Shown here in pieces: positions 17,221 to 25,692 of a stretch of 64,000 nucleotides of DNA. The stretch comes from Sphingomonas sp. IC081 (GTDB taxonomy: Bacteria > Pseudomonadota > Alphaproteobacteria > Sphingomonadales > Sphingomonadaceae): contig NZ_CP029761.1 of assembly GCF_006874585.1 (NCBI RefSeq), positions 941,001-1,005,000 of the forward strand. The letters are read 5' to 3'. A program made the translations under genes and the position numbers. How positions within the stretch are numbered: the stretch's first letter is position 1; each line of letters begins with the position of its first letter. Below the pieces are notes generated by a model. It did not search any database, was not told the DNA's origin, and worked only from the letters and a program-made list of their open reading frames with translations.

Positions 17221-18395
17221 GCTTCCAGTATTCCTTCGACTACCCTTGCGGGCGTGACGCGGACCAGCGTGCCGGCCGGAACGGACTCGGGCACGCGGAC
17301 CTTCGCGTAGTTCTGCGCATGGCCGGTGCCGCCTCTTTCGGCAAGCACCGATAGCGGCTGGCCGACAAGACCGGCAAGCCAGCGCGCGCGGGTTTCGGCA
17401 ATCGCCTCGCGCAGTTCGGCGGCGCGGCGGCGGATGGTGGCGCCGTCCACCGCAGGCATGCGTGCGGCGGGGGTGCCGGGGCGCGGCGAATAGGGGAAGA
17501 CGTGGCCATGCACCACATCGAGTTCGCGCACGATGGAGAGGTTGGCGGCGTGGGCCTCCTCGCTCTCGGTCGGGAAGCCGGCGATGAGGTCGGCGCCGAT
17601 CGCGATGTCCGGGCGGCGGGCCTTGAGGTCGCTGACCAGCGTCACGGCATCGGCGCGGCTGTGGCGTCGCTTCATGCGCTTGAGGATCAGGTCGTCGCCG
17701 TGCTGGAGCGAGAGGTGGACATGCGGCATCAGCCGCGCTTCATCGGCAAGCAAGCCGAACAGCCTGTCGTCCACTTCCGCGCCGTCGATCGAGGAAAGGC
17801 GCAGGCGGGGCAGGGCAGGGAAGCGGGCGAGGATCGCCTCGCAGAGCGCGCCGAGGCGCGGCGAGCCGTCGAGATCGCCGCCCCACGAGGTGAGGTCGAC
17901 GCCGGTGAGCACGACTTCCTGCACGCCCTTGTCGGCATGGACGGCGATGTCGGCCAGCACTTCGTCCACCGAGCAGGAGCGGCTGGGGCCGCGCCCTTGC
18001 GGGATCACGCAGAAGGTGCAGGCATGGTCGCAGCCGTTCTGCACTTGCACGAAGCCGCGCGTATAGGCGCGGTGCTGGCGCACGGGCGGCGCGGCAGGCA
18101 CGTTCCAGGCGCGCGGGTCCAGCTTGGCGGTATTGGCGACGATGCCGTCCACTTCCGGCATCGCACAGAGCATCTCGCGCTCGACTTCCGCCGCGCAGCC
18201 GGTGACGATGAGGCGCGCGTCCGGCCGTTCCTTGCGCGCACGGCGGATCGCCTGCCGGGTCTGGCGTACCGCTTCTGCCGTGACCGCGCAGGAATTGACG
18301 ACAACGAGGTCTTCTGCGCCGCCAAGCAGGCCGCGCAGGGTTTCGCTTTCGGAGATATTGAGGCGGCAGCCGAGCGAGTGGACTTCGACGGTCAA
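17217..18395 (-). CDS. mtaB: tRNA t6A37 methylthiotransferase MtaB
   Basis: Radical-SAM enzyme that turns t6A into ms2t6A at position 37 of ANN-decoding tRNAs. The 392-aa product has the N-terminal methylthiotransferase domain with cluster Cys residues in LGCRLN, NSCAVT and VTGCAAE. The radical SAM motif CxxxCxxC is in CDHACTFC, followed by IPQGRGPSRS, and a C-terminal TRAM-like segment. The start is inferred as TTG at 18395, whose last two bases are shared with the dapF stop (TTGA); the protein then starts right at the conserved VEVHSLGCRLN. Frames upstream read antisense to other genes. Confidence 0.92.
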   Translation of the reverse strand: MTVEVHSLGCRLNISESETLRGLLGGAEDLVVVNSCAVTAEAVRQTRQAIRRARKERPDARLIVTGCAAEVEREMLCAMPEVDGIVANTAKLDPRAWNVPAAPPVRQHRAYTRGFVQVQNGCDHACTFCVIPQGRGPSRSCSVDEVLADIAVHADKGVQEVVLTGVDLTSWGGDLDGSPRLGALCEAILARFPALPRLRLSSIDGAEVDDRLFGLLADEARLMPHVHLSLQHGDDLILKRMKRRHSRADAVTLVSDLKARRPDIAIGADLIAGFPTESEEAHAANLSIVRELDVVHGHVFPYSPRPGTPAARMPAVDGATIRRRAAELREAIAETRARWLAGLVGQPLSVLAERGGTGHAQNYAKVRVPESVPAGTLVRVTPARVVEGILEA

Positions 18396-19222
18396 GCGGG
18401 GACCTTGTCTCGAATTCCGTAGTCGGCGGTTTCGAACGAACCGCGGAACGATTCGGTGGCCGGGCCGGTCATCACGATTACGTCGTCCGCACGCCATTCG
18501 ATGGCCAGCGGGCCGCCGGGCAGGGTGACGGTGACCTTGCGGTCGACCAGGCCGCGCTTCATCGCGCCGATGGCGGTTGCGCAGGCACCGGTGCCGCAGG
18601 CGCGGGTAAGTCCGGCGCCGCGTTCCCATACGCGCAAGGTGATGGCATCGCGCGCGTTCACGGCAGCGACGTTGACGTTCACCCGCTCGGGGAAGATCGG
18701 GTCGTTCTCGACCAGCGGGCCGAGGCGGGCCATGTCGATGCGGTACGGATCCTCGACGAAGAAGATCGCATGCGGATTGCCGACGTTGACGGCGATGGGA
18801 TTGACCAGCTCTTCCCAGGCGACCGGCATGGCGTGGGTATCCATCGCATAGCCGAGCGGGATGTCCTGCCAGCCGAAGCGCGGCTTGCCCATCTCGACGG
18901 AAATGCCGGTGTCGGTGGGCGTGGTCGAGACGATGCCGCCGAGTGTCTCGATCGTGGCGGGGCGACCATGGAGCAGGCCGACCGCACGCGTGGCATTGCC
19001 GCAGGCTTCCACCTGGCTGCCGTCGGCATTGAAGATCAGCATCTGGAAGTCGCCGAGGTCGGACGGGGCCAGCACGATCAGCTGGTCGCAGCCGATGCCG
19101 GTGTGGCGGTCCGCCAGCGCCGCGGCAAAGGCTGCGTCGATCGGCGGCAGTGCGCCGGTGCGTCCATCGAGCACGACAAAGTCGTTGCCGAGCCCATGCA
19201 TCTTGGTGAAGTCGATCCGCAT
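18392..19222 (-). CDS. dapF: Diaminopimelate epimerase
   Basis: Interconverts LL- and meso-diaminopimelate for lysine and peptidoglycan synthesis. The 276-aa product starts with the conserved FTKMHGLGNDFVVLD and carries both catalytic cysteines, in EACGNATR and in TRACGTGACA. Full length. It is the first gene of dapF-mtaB-ftsY-yciB, with every junction overlapping. The spacer to the upstream GGDEF-EAL gene is short (47 bases). Confidence 0.97.
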   Translation of the reverse strand: MRIDFTKMHGLGNDFVVLDGRTGALPPIDAAFAAALADRHTGIGCDQLIVLAPSDLGDFQMLIFNADGSQVEACGNATRAVGLLHGRPATIETLGGIVSTTPTDTGISVEMGKPRFGWQDIPLGYAMDTHAMPVAWEELVNPIAVNVGNPHAIFFVEDPYRIDMARLGPLVENDPIFPERVNVNVAAVNARDAITLRVWERGAGLTRACGTGACATAIGAMKRGLVDRKVTVTLPGGPLAIEWRADDVIVMTGPATESFRGSFETADYGIRDKVPA

Positions 19223-19269
19223 GGGCGCGATGTATGCGTTCGGCGCCCTCAGGTCCAGTCTTGAGGGCG

Positions 19270-20937
19270 CTATCCGATGCTGGCCTTGGGCACCTGCTGG
19301 GCGATCGAGAACACTTCCTGCGCCACGTCGCCGTTGGCAACGATGCCGATCGTGCCCAGCCATTCGGCCAGCTCCGCGGCAGGGCGAGGGCGCCCGTAAA
19401 GATAGCCCTGGCCCTTGATCTTGTCGTACTTCAGCAAATGTTCGAGCACGTCGCCGGTCTCGATGCCCTCGGCGGTGATCGGCAGGTCCATGCCCTTGCC
19501 GAGCATGGCGATGGCATGGACGATGGCGGCGCTGTCCTTGTTCTCGGCAATGCTGGACACGAACGAGCGGTCGATCTTGATGCGGTCGAACGGCAGGCTG
19601 CGCAGCTGCGCCAGCGAACTGTAGCCGGTGCCGAAATCGTCGAGGCTGATCGTGATGCCCTGGTTCTTGAGGCTGGTGATCAGCGAGCGGACTTGCGCCA
19701 GGTTCTGGTGCAGGCACGATTCGGTGATCTCGATCTCCAGCCGGTGTGGCGGGAAATTGGCTTCCAGCAGGATCTTGAGCAGCTTCTGCGCAAACCAGGG
19801 ATCGCGCAGCTGGATCGGCGAGATGTTGACCGCCAGCGTCAGTTTCTGGTCCCATGCCTTGGCGTCTTCCAGGGCCTGGGCGATCACGCTTTCGGAAAGC
19901 TCGGCGATCACGCCGATTTCCTCGGCGATGGGGATGAAGATGTCGGGCGAGACGATGCCGAACTGGGGAGAATCCCAGCGCGCGAGCATTTCGAAGCCGG
20001 TCAGTTCGCCGGTCTGCAGGTCGATCTGCTGCTCGTAGAACGGCACGAATTCGCCGCGCGCCACGCCCTTGCGGATGCCGTATTCGAGTTCGTTGCGGAA
20101 ACGCATCTCGTCGGCCATCGGCGCTTCGAACCAGAAGTAGCTGTTCCGGCCCTGGCGCTTGGAGTGGTACATGGCGATGTCCGCCATTTCGAGCAGGGTG
20201 CGGGCATCGGGCAGGGTGCCTCCGCGCGCGTGGCTGTCGCTGCGGGCGAGGCCGATCGAGGCGGTGACCTCGATGCTGATGGCGTTGATCGTTGCGCTCT
20301 GGGCGATGGCTTCGACCAGCGAGGCGGCAATGCCGTCGATGCGGTCGGGCCGATTGCGGTCGAACTCCACGGCAACGGCGAACTCGTCGCCGCCGATGCG
20401 GCTGACCAGCGCCTTCGAGGGCAGACAGCCGGTGATGCGCTTGGCGCATTCCTGCAGCAGCCGGTCGCCGGTATTGTGTCCGTTGAAGTCGTTGACCTGC
20501 TTGAAATTGTCGAGGTCGATCATGATCAGCGTCACCGCGCGGTCGCCGGTGAGCGCGGCCTGGCGGACCATCGTGTCGACGGCGTCGTTGAAGCTGCGGC
20601 GGTTGAGGAATCCGGTCAGCGGATCGGTTTCGGCCAGGCGCCGGGCCTGGCGCTCGGCTTTCTTGCGCAGCTGGATCTCTTCGCAGAGTTGGCGATAGCG
20701 GCTCCACCCGAAGATGATGATCGCCACGTTGAGCAGGAAGGCGTTGAGGATGAAATTGTCGGGGCCGGGGCCGTGGCCGAGCAGTGACTTGACGACGTCG
20801 GGGCCGACTTCACTGCCGGTGGCGATGAAGAGAAGGATCGCGGCCGTGACGATGCCGAGCGCGATGATGTCGATCTGGCGGTCGCCATCGAAATCATCGC
20901 CGGCGTTATCCGGCTGTGCGACCAATGCAATCTTCAC
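19270..20937 (-). CDS. GGDEF-EAL c-di-GMP turnover protein
   Basis: Probable bifunctional c-di-GMP enzyme, 555 aa from GTG 20937. Two hydrophobic segments (about residues 22-42 and 62-78) anchor it, and a charged linker follows. The GGDEF domain has an intact active site (GGDEF, 182-186) plus TDPLTGFLNRR. The EAL domain keeps the metal and catalytic residues in NISPIQL, EITES, LDDFGTGYSSL, KIDRSFV and AEGIET, but the name motif is EML (316-318) instead of EAL; the metal-binding Glu remains. No inhibitory RxxD site is evident. GTG 20937 is preferred because GGGGGGA lies 8 bases upstream; ATG 20967 in the same frame lacks such a site. No separate sensor domain is visible. Confidence 0.9.
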   Translation of the reverse strand: MKIALVAQPDNAGDDFDGDRQIDIIALGIVTAAILLFIATGSEVGPDVVKSLLGHGPGPDNFILNAFLLNVAIIIFGWSRYRQLCEEIQLRKKAERQARRLAETDPLTGFLNRRSFNDAVDTMVRQAALTGDRAVTLIMIDLDNFKQVNDFNGHNTGDRLLQECAKRITGCLPSKALVSRIGGDEFAVAVEFDRNRPDRIDGIAASLVEAIAQSATINAISIEVTASIGLARSDSHARGGTLPDARTLLEMADIAMYHSKRQGRNSYFWFEAPMADEMRFRNELEYGIRKGVARGEFVPFYEQQIDLQTGELTGFEMLARWDSPQFGIVSPDIFIPIAEEIGVIAELSESVIAQALEDAKAWDQKLTLAVNISPIQLRDPWFAQKLLKILLEANFPPHRLEIEITESCLHQNLAQVRSLITSLKNQGITISLDDFGTGYSSLAQLRSLPFDRIKIDRSFVSSIAENKDSAAIVHAIAMLGKGMDLPITAEGIETGDVLEHLLKYDKIKGQGYLYGRPRPAAELAEWLGTIGIVANGDVAQEVFSIAQQVPKASIG

Positions 20938-21027
20938 GGGATGTGTCCCCCCAGAACGGCTACCCATGGCCGGGGGATATCCGGTGGGGTTGAAGTTTTG
21001 GTTAAATTTTTCAACCCGGACGATCAG

Positions 21028-21046
21028 ACAAAAGCCGTAAAACGGC
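21028..21046 (-). terminator. Weak Rho-independent terminator after the oxygenase
   Basis: On the minus strand, GCCGT-TTT-ACGGC is followed by TTTTGT. The stem is only 5 bp. It lies about 100 bases past the stop of the gene at 21147 and before the GGDEF-EAL gene. Confidence 0.45.
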
Positions 21047-21100
21047 GATGTCCGGCTGAAAGTTCCCGGTCACGTCCGTTTTGCGTGACCCAGGGCCGGA

Positions 21101-21141
21101 GTGCCCCGGGGAGACGCCTTGGCGACGTTCCCCCGGGGCAC
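21101..21141 (-). terminator. Long GC hairpin just after the oxygenase stop
   Basis: An 11-bp outer stem GTGCCCCGGGG / CCCCGGGGCAC (21101-21111 with 21131-21141) has further partial pairing inside (GGCG/CGCC). It starts 6 bases after the stop of the minus-strand gene at 21147. No T-run follows, so it may protect the mRNA 3' end rather than terminate alone. Confidence 0.5.
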
Positions 21142-21146
21142 CGGTT

Positions 21147-22082
21147 TCAGGCCTTGAGGCCGATCTCGCGCAGGCGTTCCTGCAGATAGTCGTCGGCGGT
21201 GATGCTCACCGGGTAGCGGTCGGGGTTTTCCGGGGTGATGCACTGTTCCAGCGTCTTGAACGGGAAGTCGCTGCGCAAGTGCAGGAAGAAGGGCATCGAG
21301 TAACGGCTGTGCGCGGCGCGCGCGCCTTCGGGATTGCGTACGCGGTGCGTGGTCGAGGGCAGCACGTGGTTGGTCAGGCGCTGGAGCATGTCGCCGATGT
21401 TGATGACCACGGCGCCTTCGGGCGGGGCAACCGACAGCCACTCGCCGTTCTTGCCGAGCAGTTCGAGCCCGGCTTCCTGGGCACCGAGCAGCAGGGTGAT
21501 GAGGTTGATGTCCTCATGCGCGCCGGCACGGATGGCGCCGCCCGCGCCTTCGCCCACCGGCGGGTAGTGCAGCAGGCGCATGACCGAGTTGCCGTCGTCG
21601 ATGGCCGGATCGAACCAGCGTGCGTCGAGGCCGAGGTCGACCGCGATGGCGGAGAGGATTTCGGCACCGGCCTTGTCGAACTGGGCATAGAGTTCGGTGA
21701 AGGTTTCCTGGAAGCCTTCGATCTCGCTGGGCCAGATGTTCGGCGGCATCGAGGCGGCCAGCGGCGAGCCTGCGGGCAGGTCGCGGCCGACGTGCCAGAA
21801 TTCCTTGAGGTCCTTCTCGGTCGCGCCCTTGGCGACTTCGGTGCGGAACGGGGTGTAGCCACGTGCGCCGCCCTGGCCTGCGATGAAGTACTGGCGCTTC
21901 GTTTCGTCGGGCAGCGCAAAGAAGCGGGCGGTCAGGTCCCAGGCGCGGTCGATCAGCGCCTGGTCGATGCCGTGGTCGCGGACCATGGCAAAACCGAAGG
22001 TGCGGAAGCTCTCGCCGATGCGCGCGGCAAATTCGGCGCGGTCGGATTCGAGGCTGAGGACGGGAATCTGGGCAAGGTTCAT
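21147..22082 (-). CDS. 2OG-Fe(II) oxygenase, isopenicillin N synthase family
   Basis: The 311-aa protein has both halves of the plant/fungal-type dioxygenase fold: an N-terminal DIOX_N region (SFRTFGFAMVRDHGI) and the catalytic jelly roll. Iron ligands are HEDINLITLL (HxD) and the distal His in TTHRVRNP. The 2-oxoglutarate motif RxS is RYSMPFF. Conserved GDMLQRLTNHVLPSTTHRV is present. Bacterial members act on diverse small molecules, so the substrate is unknown. Start is taken at MNLAQIPVL (22082) with GGAAG upstream; the longer frame to 22205 looks noncoding. Confidence 0.88.
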   Translation of the reverse strand: MNLAQIPVLSLESDRAEFAARIGESFRTFGFAMVRDHGIDQALIDRAWDLTARFFALPDETKRQYFIAGQGGARGYTPFRTEVAKGATEKDLKEFWHVGRDLPAGSPLAASMPPNIWPSEIEGFQETFTELYAQFDKAGAEILSAIAVDLGLDARWFDPAIDDGNSVMRLLHYPPVGEGAGGAIRAGAHEDINLITLLLGAQEAGLELLGKNGEWLSVAPPEGAVVINIGDMLQRLTNHVLPSTTHRVRNPEGARAAHSRYSMPFFLHLRSDFPFKTLEQCITPENPDRYPVSITADDYLQERLREIGLKA

Positions 22083-22227
22083 CATGGTCTTCCAAACAGG
22101 ATTCGGTCGAAGTGCTTGAAGATCAACGACTGGCACGGGCCGAATCACTGGTGTTGTCTTCGCGGCTGCTATTGCTATGCCGCCCCATAAAAGTTTCTGT
22201 CCCAAATCAAAATTCGAAAGGCTCGCG

Positions 22228-22641
22228 ATGGCGAAGCGCTACTGGCTGATGAAGTCCGAACCCGATGCCTACGGCTGGGCCGACCTCGTCAAGGAAGGCG
22301 AGGGCACCTGGGATGGTGTGCGCAACCACCGTGCGGCCAACAACCTGCGCGCCATGGAAGTGGGCGACGAGGCGTTCTTCTACCATTCCAACATCGGCAA
22401 GGAGATCGTCGGCATCGCCGTCATCAGCGTGTCGGGGCTAACCGATCCCAGCGATGCGGAAGGCAAGTGGGCGGCGGTCAAGGTCAAGCCGGTGCGCAAG
22501 CTGCGCCGTCCGGTGACGCTGGCGCAGATCAAGGCCGATCCCCGGCTTGCCGAAATGGAGATGATCCGGCTCTCGCGCCTGTCGGTGGCGGAAGTGACGG
22601 CTGAGGAATGGGACTATATCCTGGCGCTCTCCGAACGCTGA
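22228..22641 (+). CDS. EVE domain protein
   Basis: The 137-aa protein is a single EVE (PUA-like) domain. It has the typical start YWLMKSEPDAYGW, then WDGVRNHRAANNLRAM and GDEAFFYHS, and ends with the conserved EEWDYILAL pattern. EVE domains bind modified bases in nucleic acids, and standalone bacterial members are common near housekeeping genes, but their targets are mostly unknown. Start at MAKRYW; the frame extends upstream to 22177 without conservation. It is divergent from the oxygenase at 22082. Confidence 0.9.
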   Translation: MAKRYWLMKSEPDAYGWADLVKEGEGTWDGVRNHRAANNLRAMEVGDEAFFYHSNIGKEIVGIAVISVSGLTDPSDAEGKWAAVKVKPVRKLRRPVTLAQIKADPRLAEMEMIRLSRLSVAEVTAEEWDYILALSER

Positions 22642-22752
22642 ACGCGGCAGGGGCACGGTTCGGCGCAGCGGCGGCAACCGTGCCGCAGGCCATGCGCTTT
22701 TCCCTTCGTGAACGCGGCGATAGTCCGCCGCGCCAGACCAAGGAGAACAGCC

Positions 22753-22935
22753 ATGGGACAGCTCAAGGACACCATCAAGGGCCTCGGCAACGAGATCGCC
22801 GGTAACGCCAAGCAGGTCGCGGGCGATGTCCGCAATGACCCGGCGCAGAAGGCCGAGGGCAAGGTCCAGGAAAAGAAGGGCGAGCTTCAGCAGGGCCTCG
22901 GCAAGGTCAAGGGCGCGCTTGGCGACCGTGTCTGA
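22753..22935 (+). CDS. CsbD family stress protein
   Basis: The 60-aa hydrophilic protein is built of CsbD-type helices: LKDTIKGLGNEIAGNAKQVAG, then a second GKVQEKKGELQQGLGKVKG repeat. Such proteins are abundant under general stress; molecular function is unknown. ATG 22753 has AAGGAGA seven bases upstream and is clearly the start. A strong terminator follows, so it is probably monocistronic. Confidence 0.88.
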   Translation: MGQLKDTIKGLGNEIAGNAKQVAGDVRNDPAQKAEGKVQEKKGELQQGLGKVKGALGDRV

Positions 22936-22960
22936 CCGGTCGACCCTTCATCGACGTTCG

Positions 22961-22992
22961 AAAGGGCTGCCGAAAGGTGGCCCTTTATTTTT
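22961..22992 (+). terminator. Rho-independent terminator after csbD-like gene
   Basis: AAAGGGC (22961-22967) pairs with GCCCTTT, extended inward by TGCC/GGTG around a GAAA tetraloop, and followed by ATTTTTG. About 11 paired positions in all. Confidence 0.85.
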
Positions 22993-23110
22993 GAGAAGTG
23001 ATTGAATGTTAAAGGTTTGAAAGCGCGATTTGCGGCGCATTCGTCCCGATTTGGGATGTCCCGTTTCGGGCGTCTGGCAAGACGGTAAACAAAGTCTTAA
23101 TCTTGCCGCC

Positions 23111-23338
23111 ATGAGACGATTGCAACGCCGCACGCTTGTGCTCACCAGCGAGTCCGCCCGGCATCCGTTCCGGCGCACGCTTTCACCCCGCGTCTTCGTG
23201 GCCGCGCTCCCGGCCGATGTCGAGGCGGCTGAAAACGAGCAGGCGCGCCGTGCCTGGCGCCTCAGCGGCGCTGATTGGCGCGGCTTCCTTTCCGCCTATT
23301 GCGCTTCGCTGGTCGCGATCGCGGTCTTCATCGCCTGA
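23111..23338 (+). CDS. Small unknown protein with one membrane segment
   Basis: The 75-aa protein was not recognised. It has a basic N-terminus (MRRLQRRTLVLTSESARHPFRRT), a charged middle (EAAENEQARRAWRLS), and a C-terminal hydrophobic segment (SAYCASLVAIAVFIA) that would anchor it by its tail. The chosen ATG 23111 follows a run of weak purines; the frame stays open to 23030. It is convergent with the MFS gene at 23380. Codon use looks like its neighbours, which supports it being real. Confidence 0.55.
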   Translation: MRRLQRRTLVLTSESARHPFRRTLSPRVFVAALPADVEAAENEQARRAWRLSGADWRGFLSAYCASLVAIAVFIA

Positions 23339-23379
23339 GTGCAGGGCTGACTGCTGGCGAAGGGGGGCGTGCCGCGCGG

Positions 23380-24693
23380 TCAGGCCGTGTGCGCCGACTT
23401 CTCGGCGCGGAACAACAGGTAACCGAGCCAGGCCGAGGCGCCGCAGGCAACCGCCACGACCATCATCTGCTGCACCACCGGCAGTCCCAGCCAGGTCATC
23501 GCGCCGGTCACCAATGCGCCGACCACCATCGCGCCGGAATTGACGATATTGTTCGCGGCAATCGTCCGCGCCGTCAGCGACTTGTCGACGAAGGTCGTCA
23601 GGAAGGCATAGAGCGGCACGACAAACATGCCGCCGCAGATCGCGATGCCCAGCAGCGTGCCGAGCAGGGCGAGAGCCAGCGGCTGGACCAGGAACGTGCT
23701 GACGTTCATCAGCGGGTCCGTGGCCAGATGGCCCGGCCAGATCGCGCAGACTTCCTGGAACGCGATCAGGAAGGCGCCCATGCCGATCACCGAGATCGGC
23801 GACCAGCGCGCCGAAACGGTGCCCTTGAGCAGGGCATTGATCGCCATTGAACCGATCGCCACGCCCACCGAGAAGATCACCAGGAACAGGCTGGCCACTT
23901 CCTTGCTGGCATTGAGGATGTTCTTGGTCAGCGGCGGGAACTGGATGAAGAGCACCGTGCCGATCGCCCAGAAGAAGCTGATCGAGCAGACCGCGAGGAA
24001 CACGCGGCGGTCGCTGAGCGTGGTGCTGACGAGCCGGATCGAGGCGCGCAGGACATGGAAGTCGAGTGGTTCGGGCGTGCACATCGGCGGGGCGGAAGGC
24101 ACCTTGCGGCCGGCGACATAGCCGAGGATGGCGACGATCACGACCATGATCGCAGCGTGATCAACGCTGATCCACCCGGCGACGATGGTGCCCGCAAGCA
24201 CCGCGATGTAGGTTCCCGCCTCGACAAGGCCCGTGCCCGAAAGCACTTCGCCCTCGCGCAGGTGCTGGGGCAGGATCGCGTACTTGATCGGTCCGAAGAA
24301 GGTGGAGTGCACGCCCATCGCGAAGAGCGCGAGCAGCATCAGCGGAATCGCCAGCGCGTCGAGCGCGACATGTTGCCAGGCCAGCGCAAGACCGGTGCCG
24401 CCCACGACCATGATCGCGATTTCGCAGGCCTTGATGACGCGAATGATCTTCGCCTTGTCTCGCATGTCGGCGAGTTGGCCGGCGAGCGCGGAGAGCAGGA
24501 AGAACGGGATCACGAAAATGCCCGAGGCCAGCGCGCTGAAACGGGCTTCGGCGGCCTCGGAGTTGTAGACCCCATAGACCACGAAAAGCACCATGGCGTT
24601 CTTGAACAGGTTGTCGTTGAACGCCCCGAGCAACTGGGTGACGAACAGAGGCAGGAAACGCCTCGCGCGGATGAGTTTGGTCGTCGTGGTCAT
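23380..24693 (-). CDS. MFS transporter, LplT-like
   Basis: The 437-aa inner-membrane carrier has about 12 segments. The opening FLPLFVTQLLGAFNDNLFKNA is characteristic of the LplT group, which flips lysophospholipids inward and in many bacteria is fused to a PlsC-type acyltransferase. Here it stands alone. GPIKYAILPQHL and GTGLVEAGTYIAVLAGT are also typical. Start at MTTTTKLIRA. The role in lysophospholipid recycling is inferred from family only. pgsA, another phospholipid gene, starts divergently 238 bases away. Confidence 0.82.
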   Translation of the reverse strand: MTTTTKLIRARRFLPLFVTQLLGAFNDNLFKNAMVLFVVYGVYNSEAAEARFSALASGIFVIPFFLLSALAGQLADMRDKAKIIRVIKACEIAIMVVGGTGLALAWQHVALDALAIPLMLLALFAMGVHSTFFGPIKYAILPQHLREGEVLSGTGLVEAGTYIAVLAGTIVAGWISVDHAAIMVVIVAILGYVAGRKVPSAPPMCTPEPLDFHVLRASIRLVSTTLSDRRVFLAVCSISFFWAIGTVLFIQFPPLTKNILNASKEVASLFLVIFSVGVAIGSMAINALLKGTVSARWSPISVIGMGAFLIAFQEVCAIWPGHLATDPLMNVSTFLVQPLALALLGTLLGIAICGGMFVVPLYAFLTTFVDKSLTARTIAANNIVNSGAMVVGALVTGAMTWLGLPVVQQMMVVAVACGASAWLGYLLFRAEKSAHTA

Positions 24694-24931
24694 GTCGTTG
24701 GAAAAATCGGCGGCCTCACTCTTCGTGCCGGGACACTTAATGCCACAGGGCGAGCGCACAAGCCCTGATCGGCATTTTCTTGGGTGCGGCGGGTGCATGG
24801 CGGCGGTGACGCAGGGGAGGAAGCCCTCTCCGCGACAATTCGCATTCCCGCGATTTTGTCCGAAAAACCGAAGACTCTTGAGTCACTCTTCCATTCTCAA
24901 ACGCGCACATCGCCGCTATGGCTGTGCGGCG

Positions 24932-25525
24932 ATGCTTACCTTGCCGAATATCCTCACGCTCTCCCGCATTGTCGCGATGCCGCTTCTGGCCTTCCTGCTG
25001 TGGTGGCCGAAATGGGAATTTGGCTATGGCCTTGCTTTCGCGCTCTACTGCCTGATGGGCATTACCGACTATTTCGACGGCTATCTCGCCCGGTCGAGCG
25101 GGGCGGTGTCCAAGCTCGGCGTGTTCCTCGATCCGATCGCCGACAAGATCATGATCGCGGCGGTGATCCTCGTGCTGACCGCGCAGGGCGTCCTGACCGG
25201 CCCTTACGTGGGCGACATGCATGTCATCGCCGGGCTGATCATTCTCGTGCGCGAGATCGCGGTCTCGGGGCTGCGGGAATTCCTCGGCGGATTGCAGGTC
25301 TCGGTGCCGGTCAGCAGGCTCGCCAAGTGGAAGACCACGTTCCAGATGATCTCGCTCGGCGCGCTGATTCTCGGCGCCGCGATGCCTTGGTGGAACCTCG
25401 ATCTCGGCGCGCTGGTGATCAACGTGCCGCACACGGTGGGGCTGACCACCTTGTGGGGCGCGGCCGTGCTGACGCTGATCACCGGCTGGGATTACTTGCG
25501 GGTCGGCCTCAAGCACATGGATTGA
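24932..25525 (+). CDS. pgsA: CDP-diacylglycerol-glycerol-3-phosphate 3-phosphatidyltransferase
   Basis: Makes phosphatidylglycerophosphate, the committed step to phosphatidylglycerol and cardiolipin. The 197-aa membrane protein starts LTLPNILTLSRIVAMP and carries the CDP-alcohol phosphotransferase motif as DYFDGYLAR...GVFLDPIADK (about residues 46-73) with its four Asp residues. Further blocks are VREIAVSGLREFL and KWKTTFQM. Start at ATG 24932. Full length. Confidence 0.95.
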   Translation: MLTLPNILTLSRIVAMPLLAFLLWWPKWEFGYGLAFALYCLMGITDYFDGYLARSSGAVSKLGVFLDPIADKIMIAAVILVLTAQGVLTGPYVGDMHVIAGLIILVREIAVSGLREFLGGLQVSVPVSRLAKWKTTFQMISLGALILGAAMPWWNLDLGALVINVPHTVGLTTLWGAAVLTLITGWDYLRVGLKHMD

Positions 25526-25692
25526 GCGCGGCGATCGAGCCCGGCGACCAAGGGCGGCGGGGTCCTCGAGGCAGGCGCGATGGCCCGCGTCTGGTTGCAA
25601 AAAACGCTAACCCGAGTGCGCTTGTTGCGTTTGGCTCAAGCGTTCGCCTGCGTCAGGTGCCTGCGCAGTCGGGGGACATCGCTATCGCAAGG

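Noticed and set aside
20968..21100. A c-di-GMP riboswitch before the GGDEF-EAL gene
   Set aside because: No GEMM-like core or tetraloop receptor was seen; the only structure is a short terminator hairpin.
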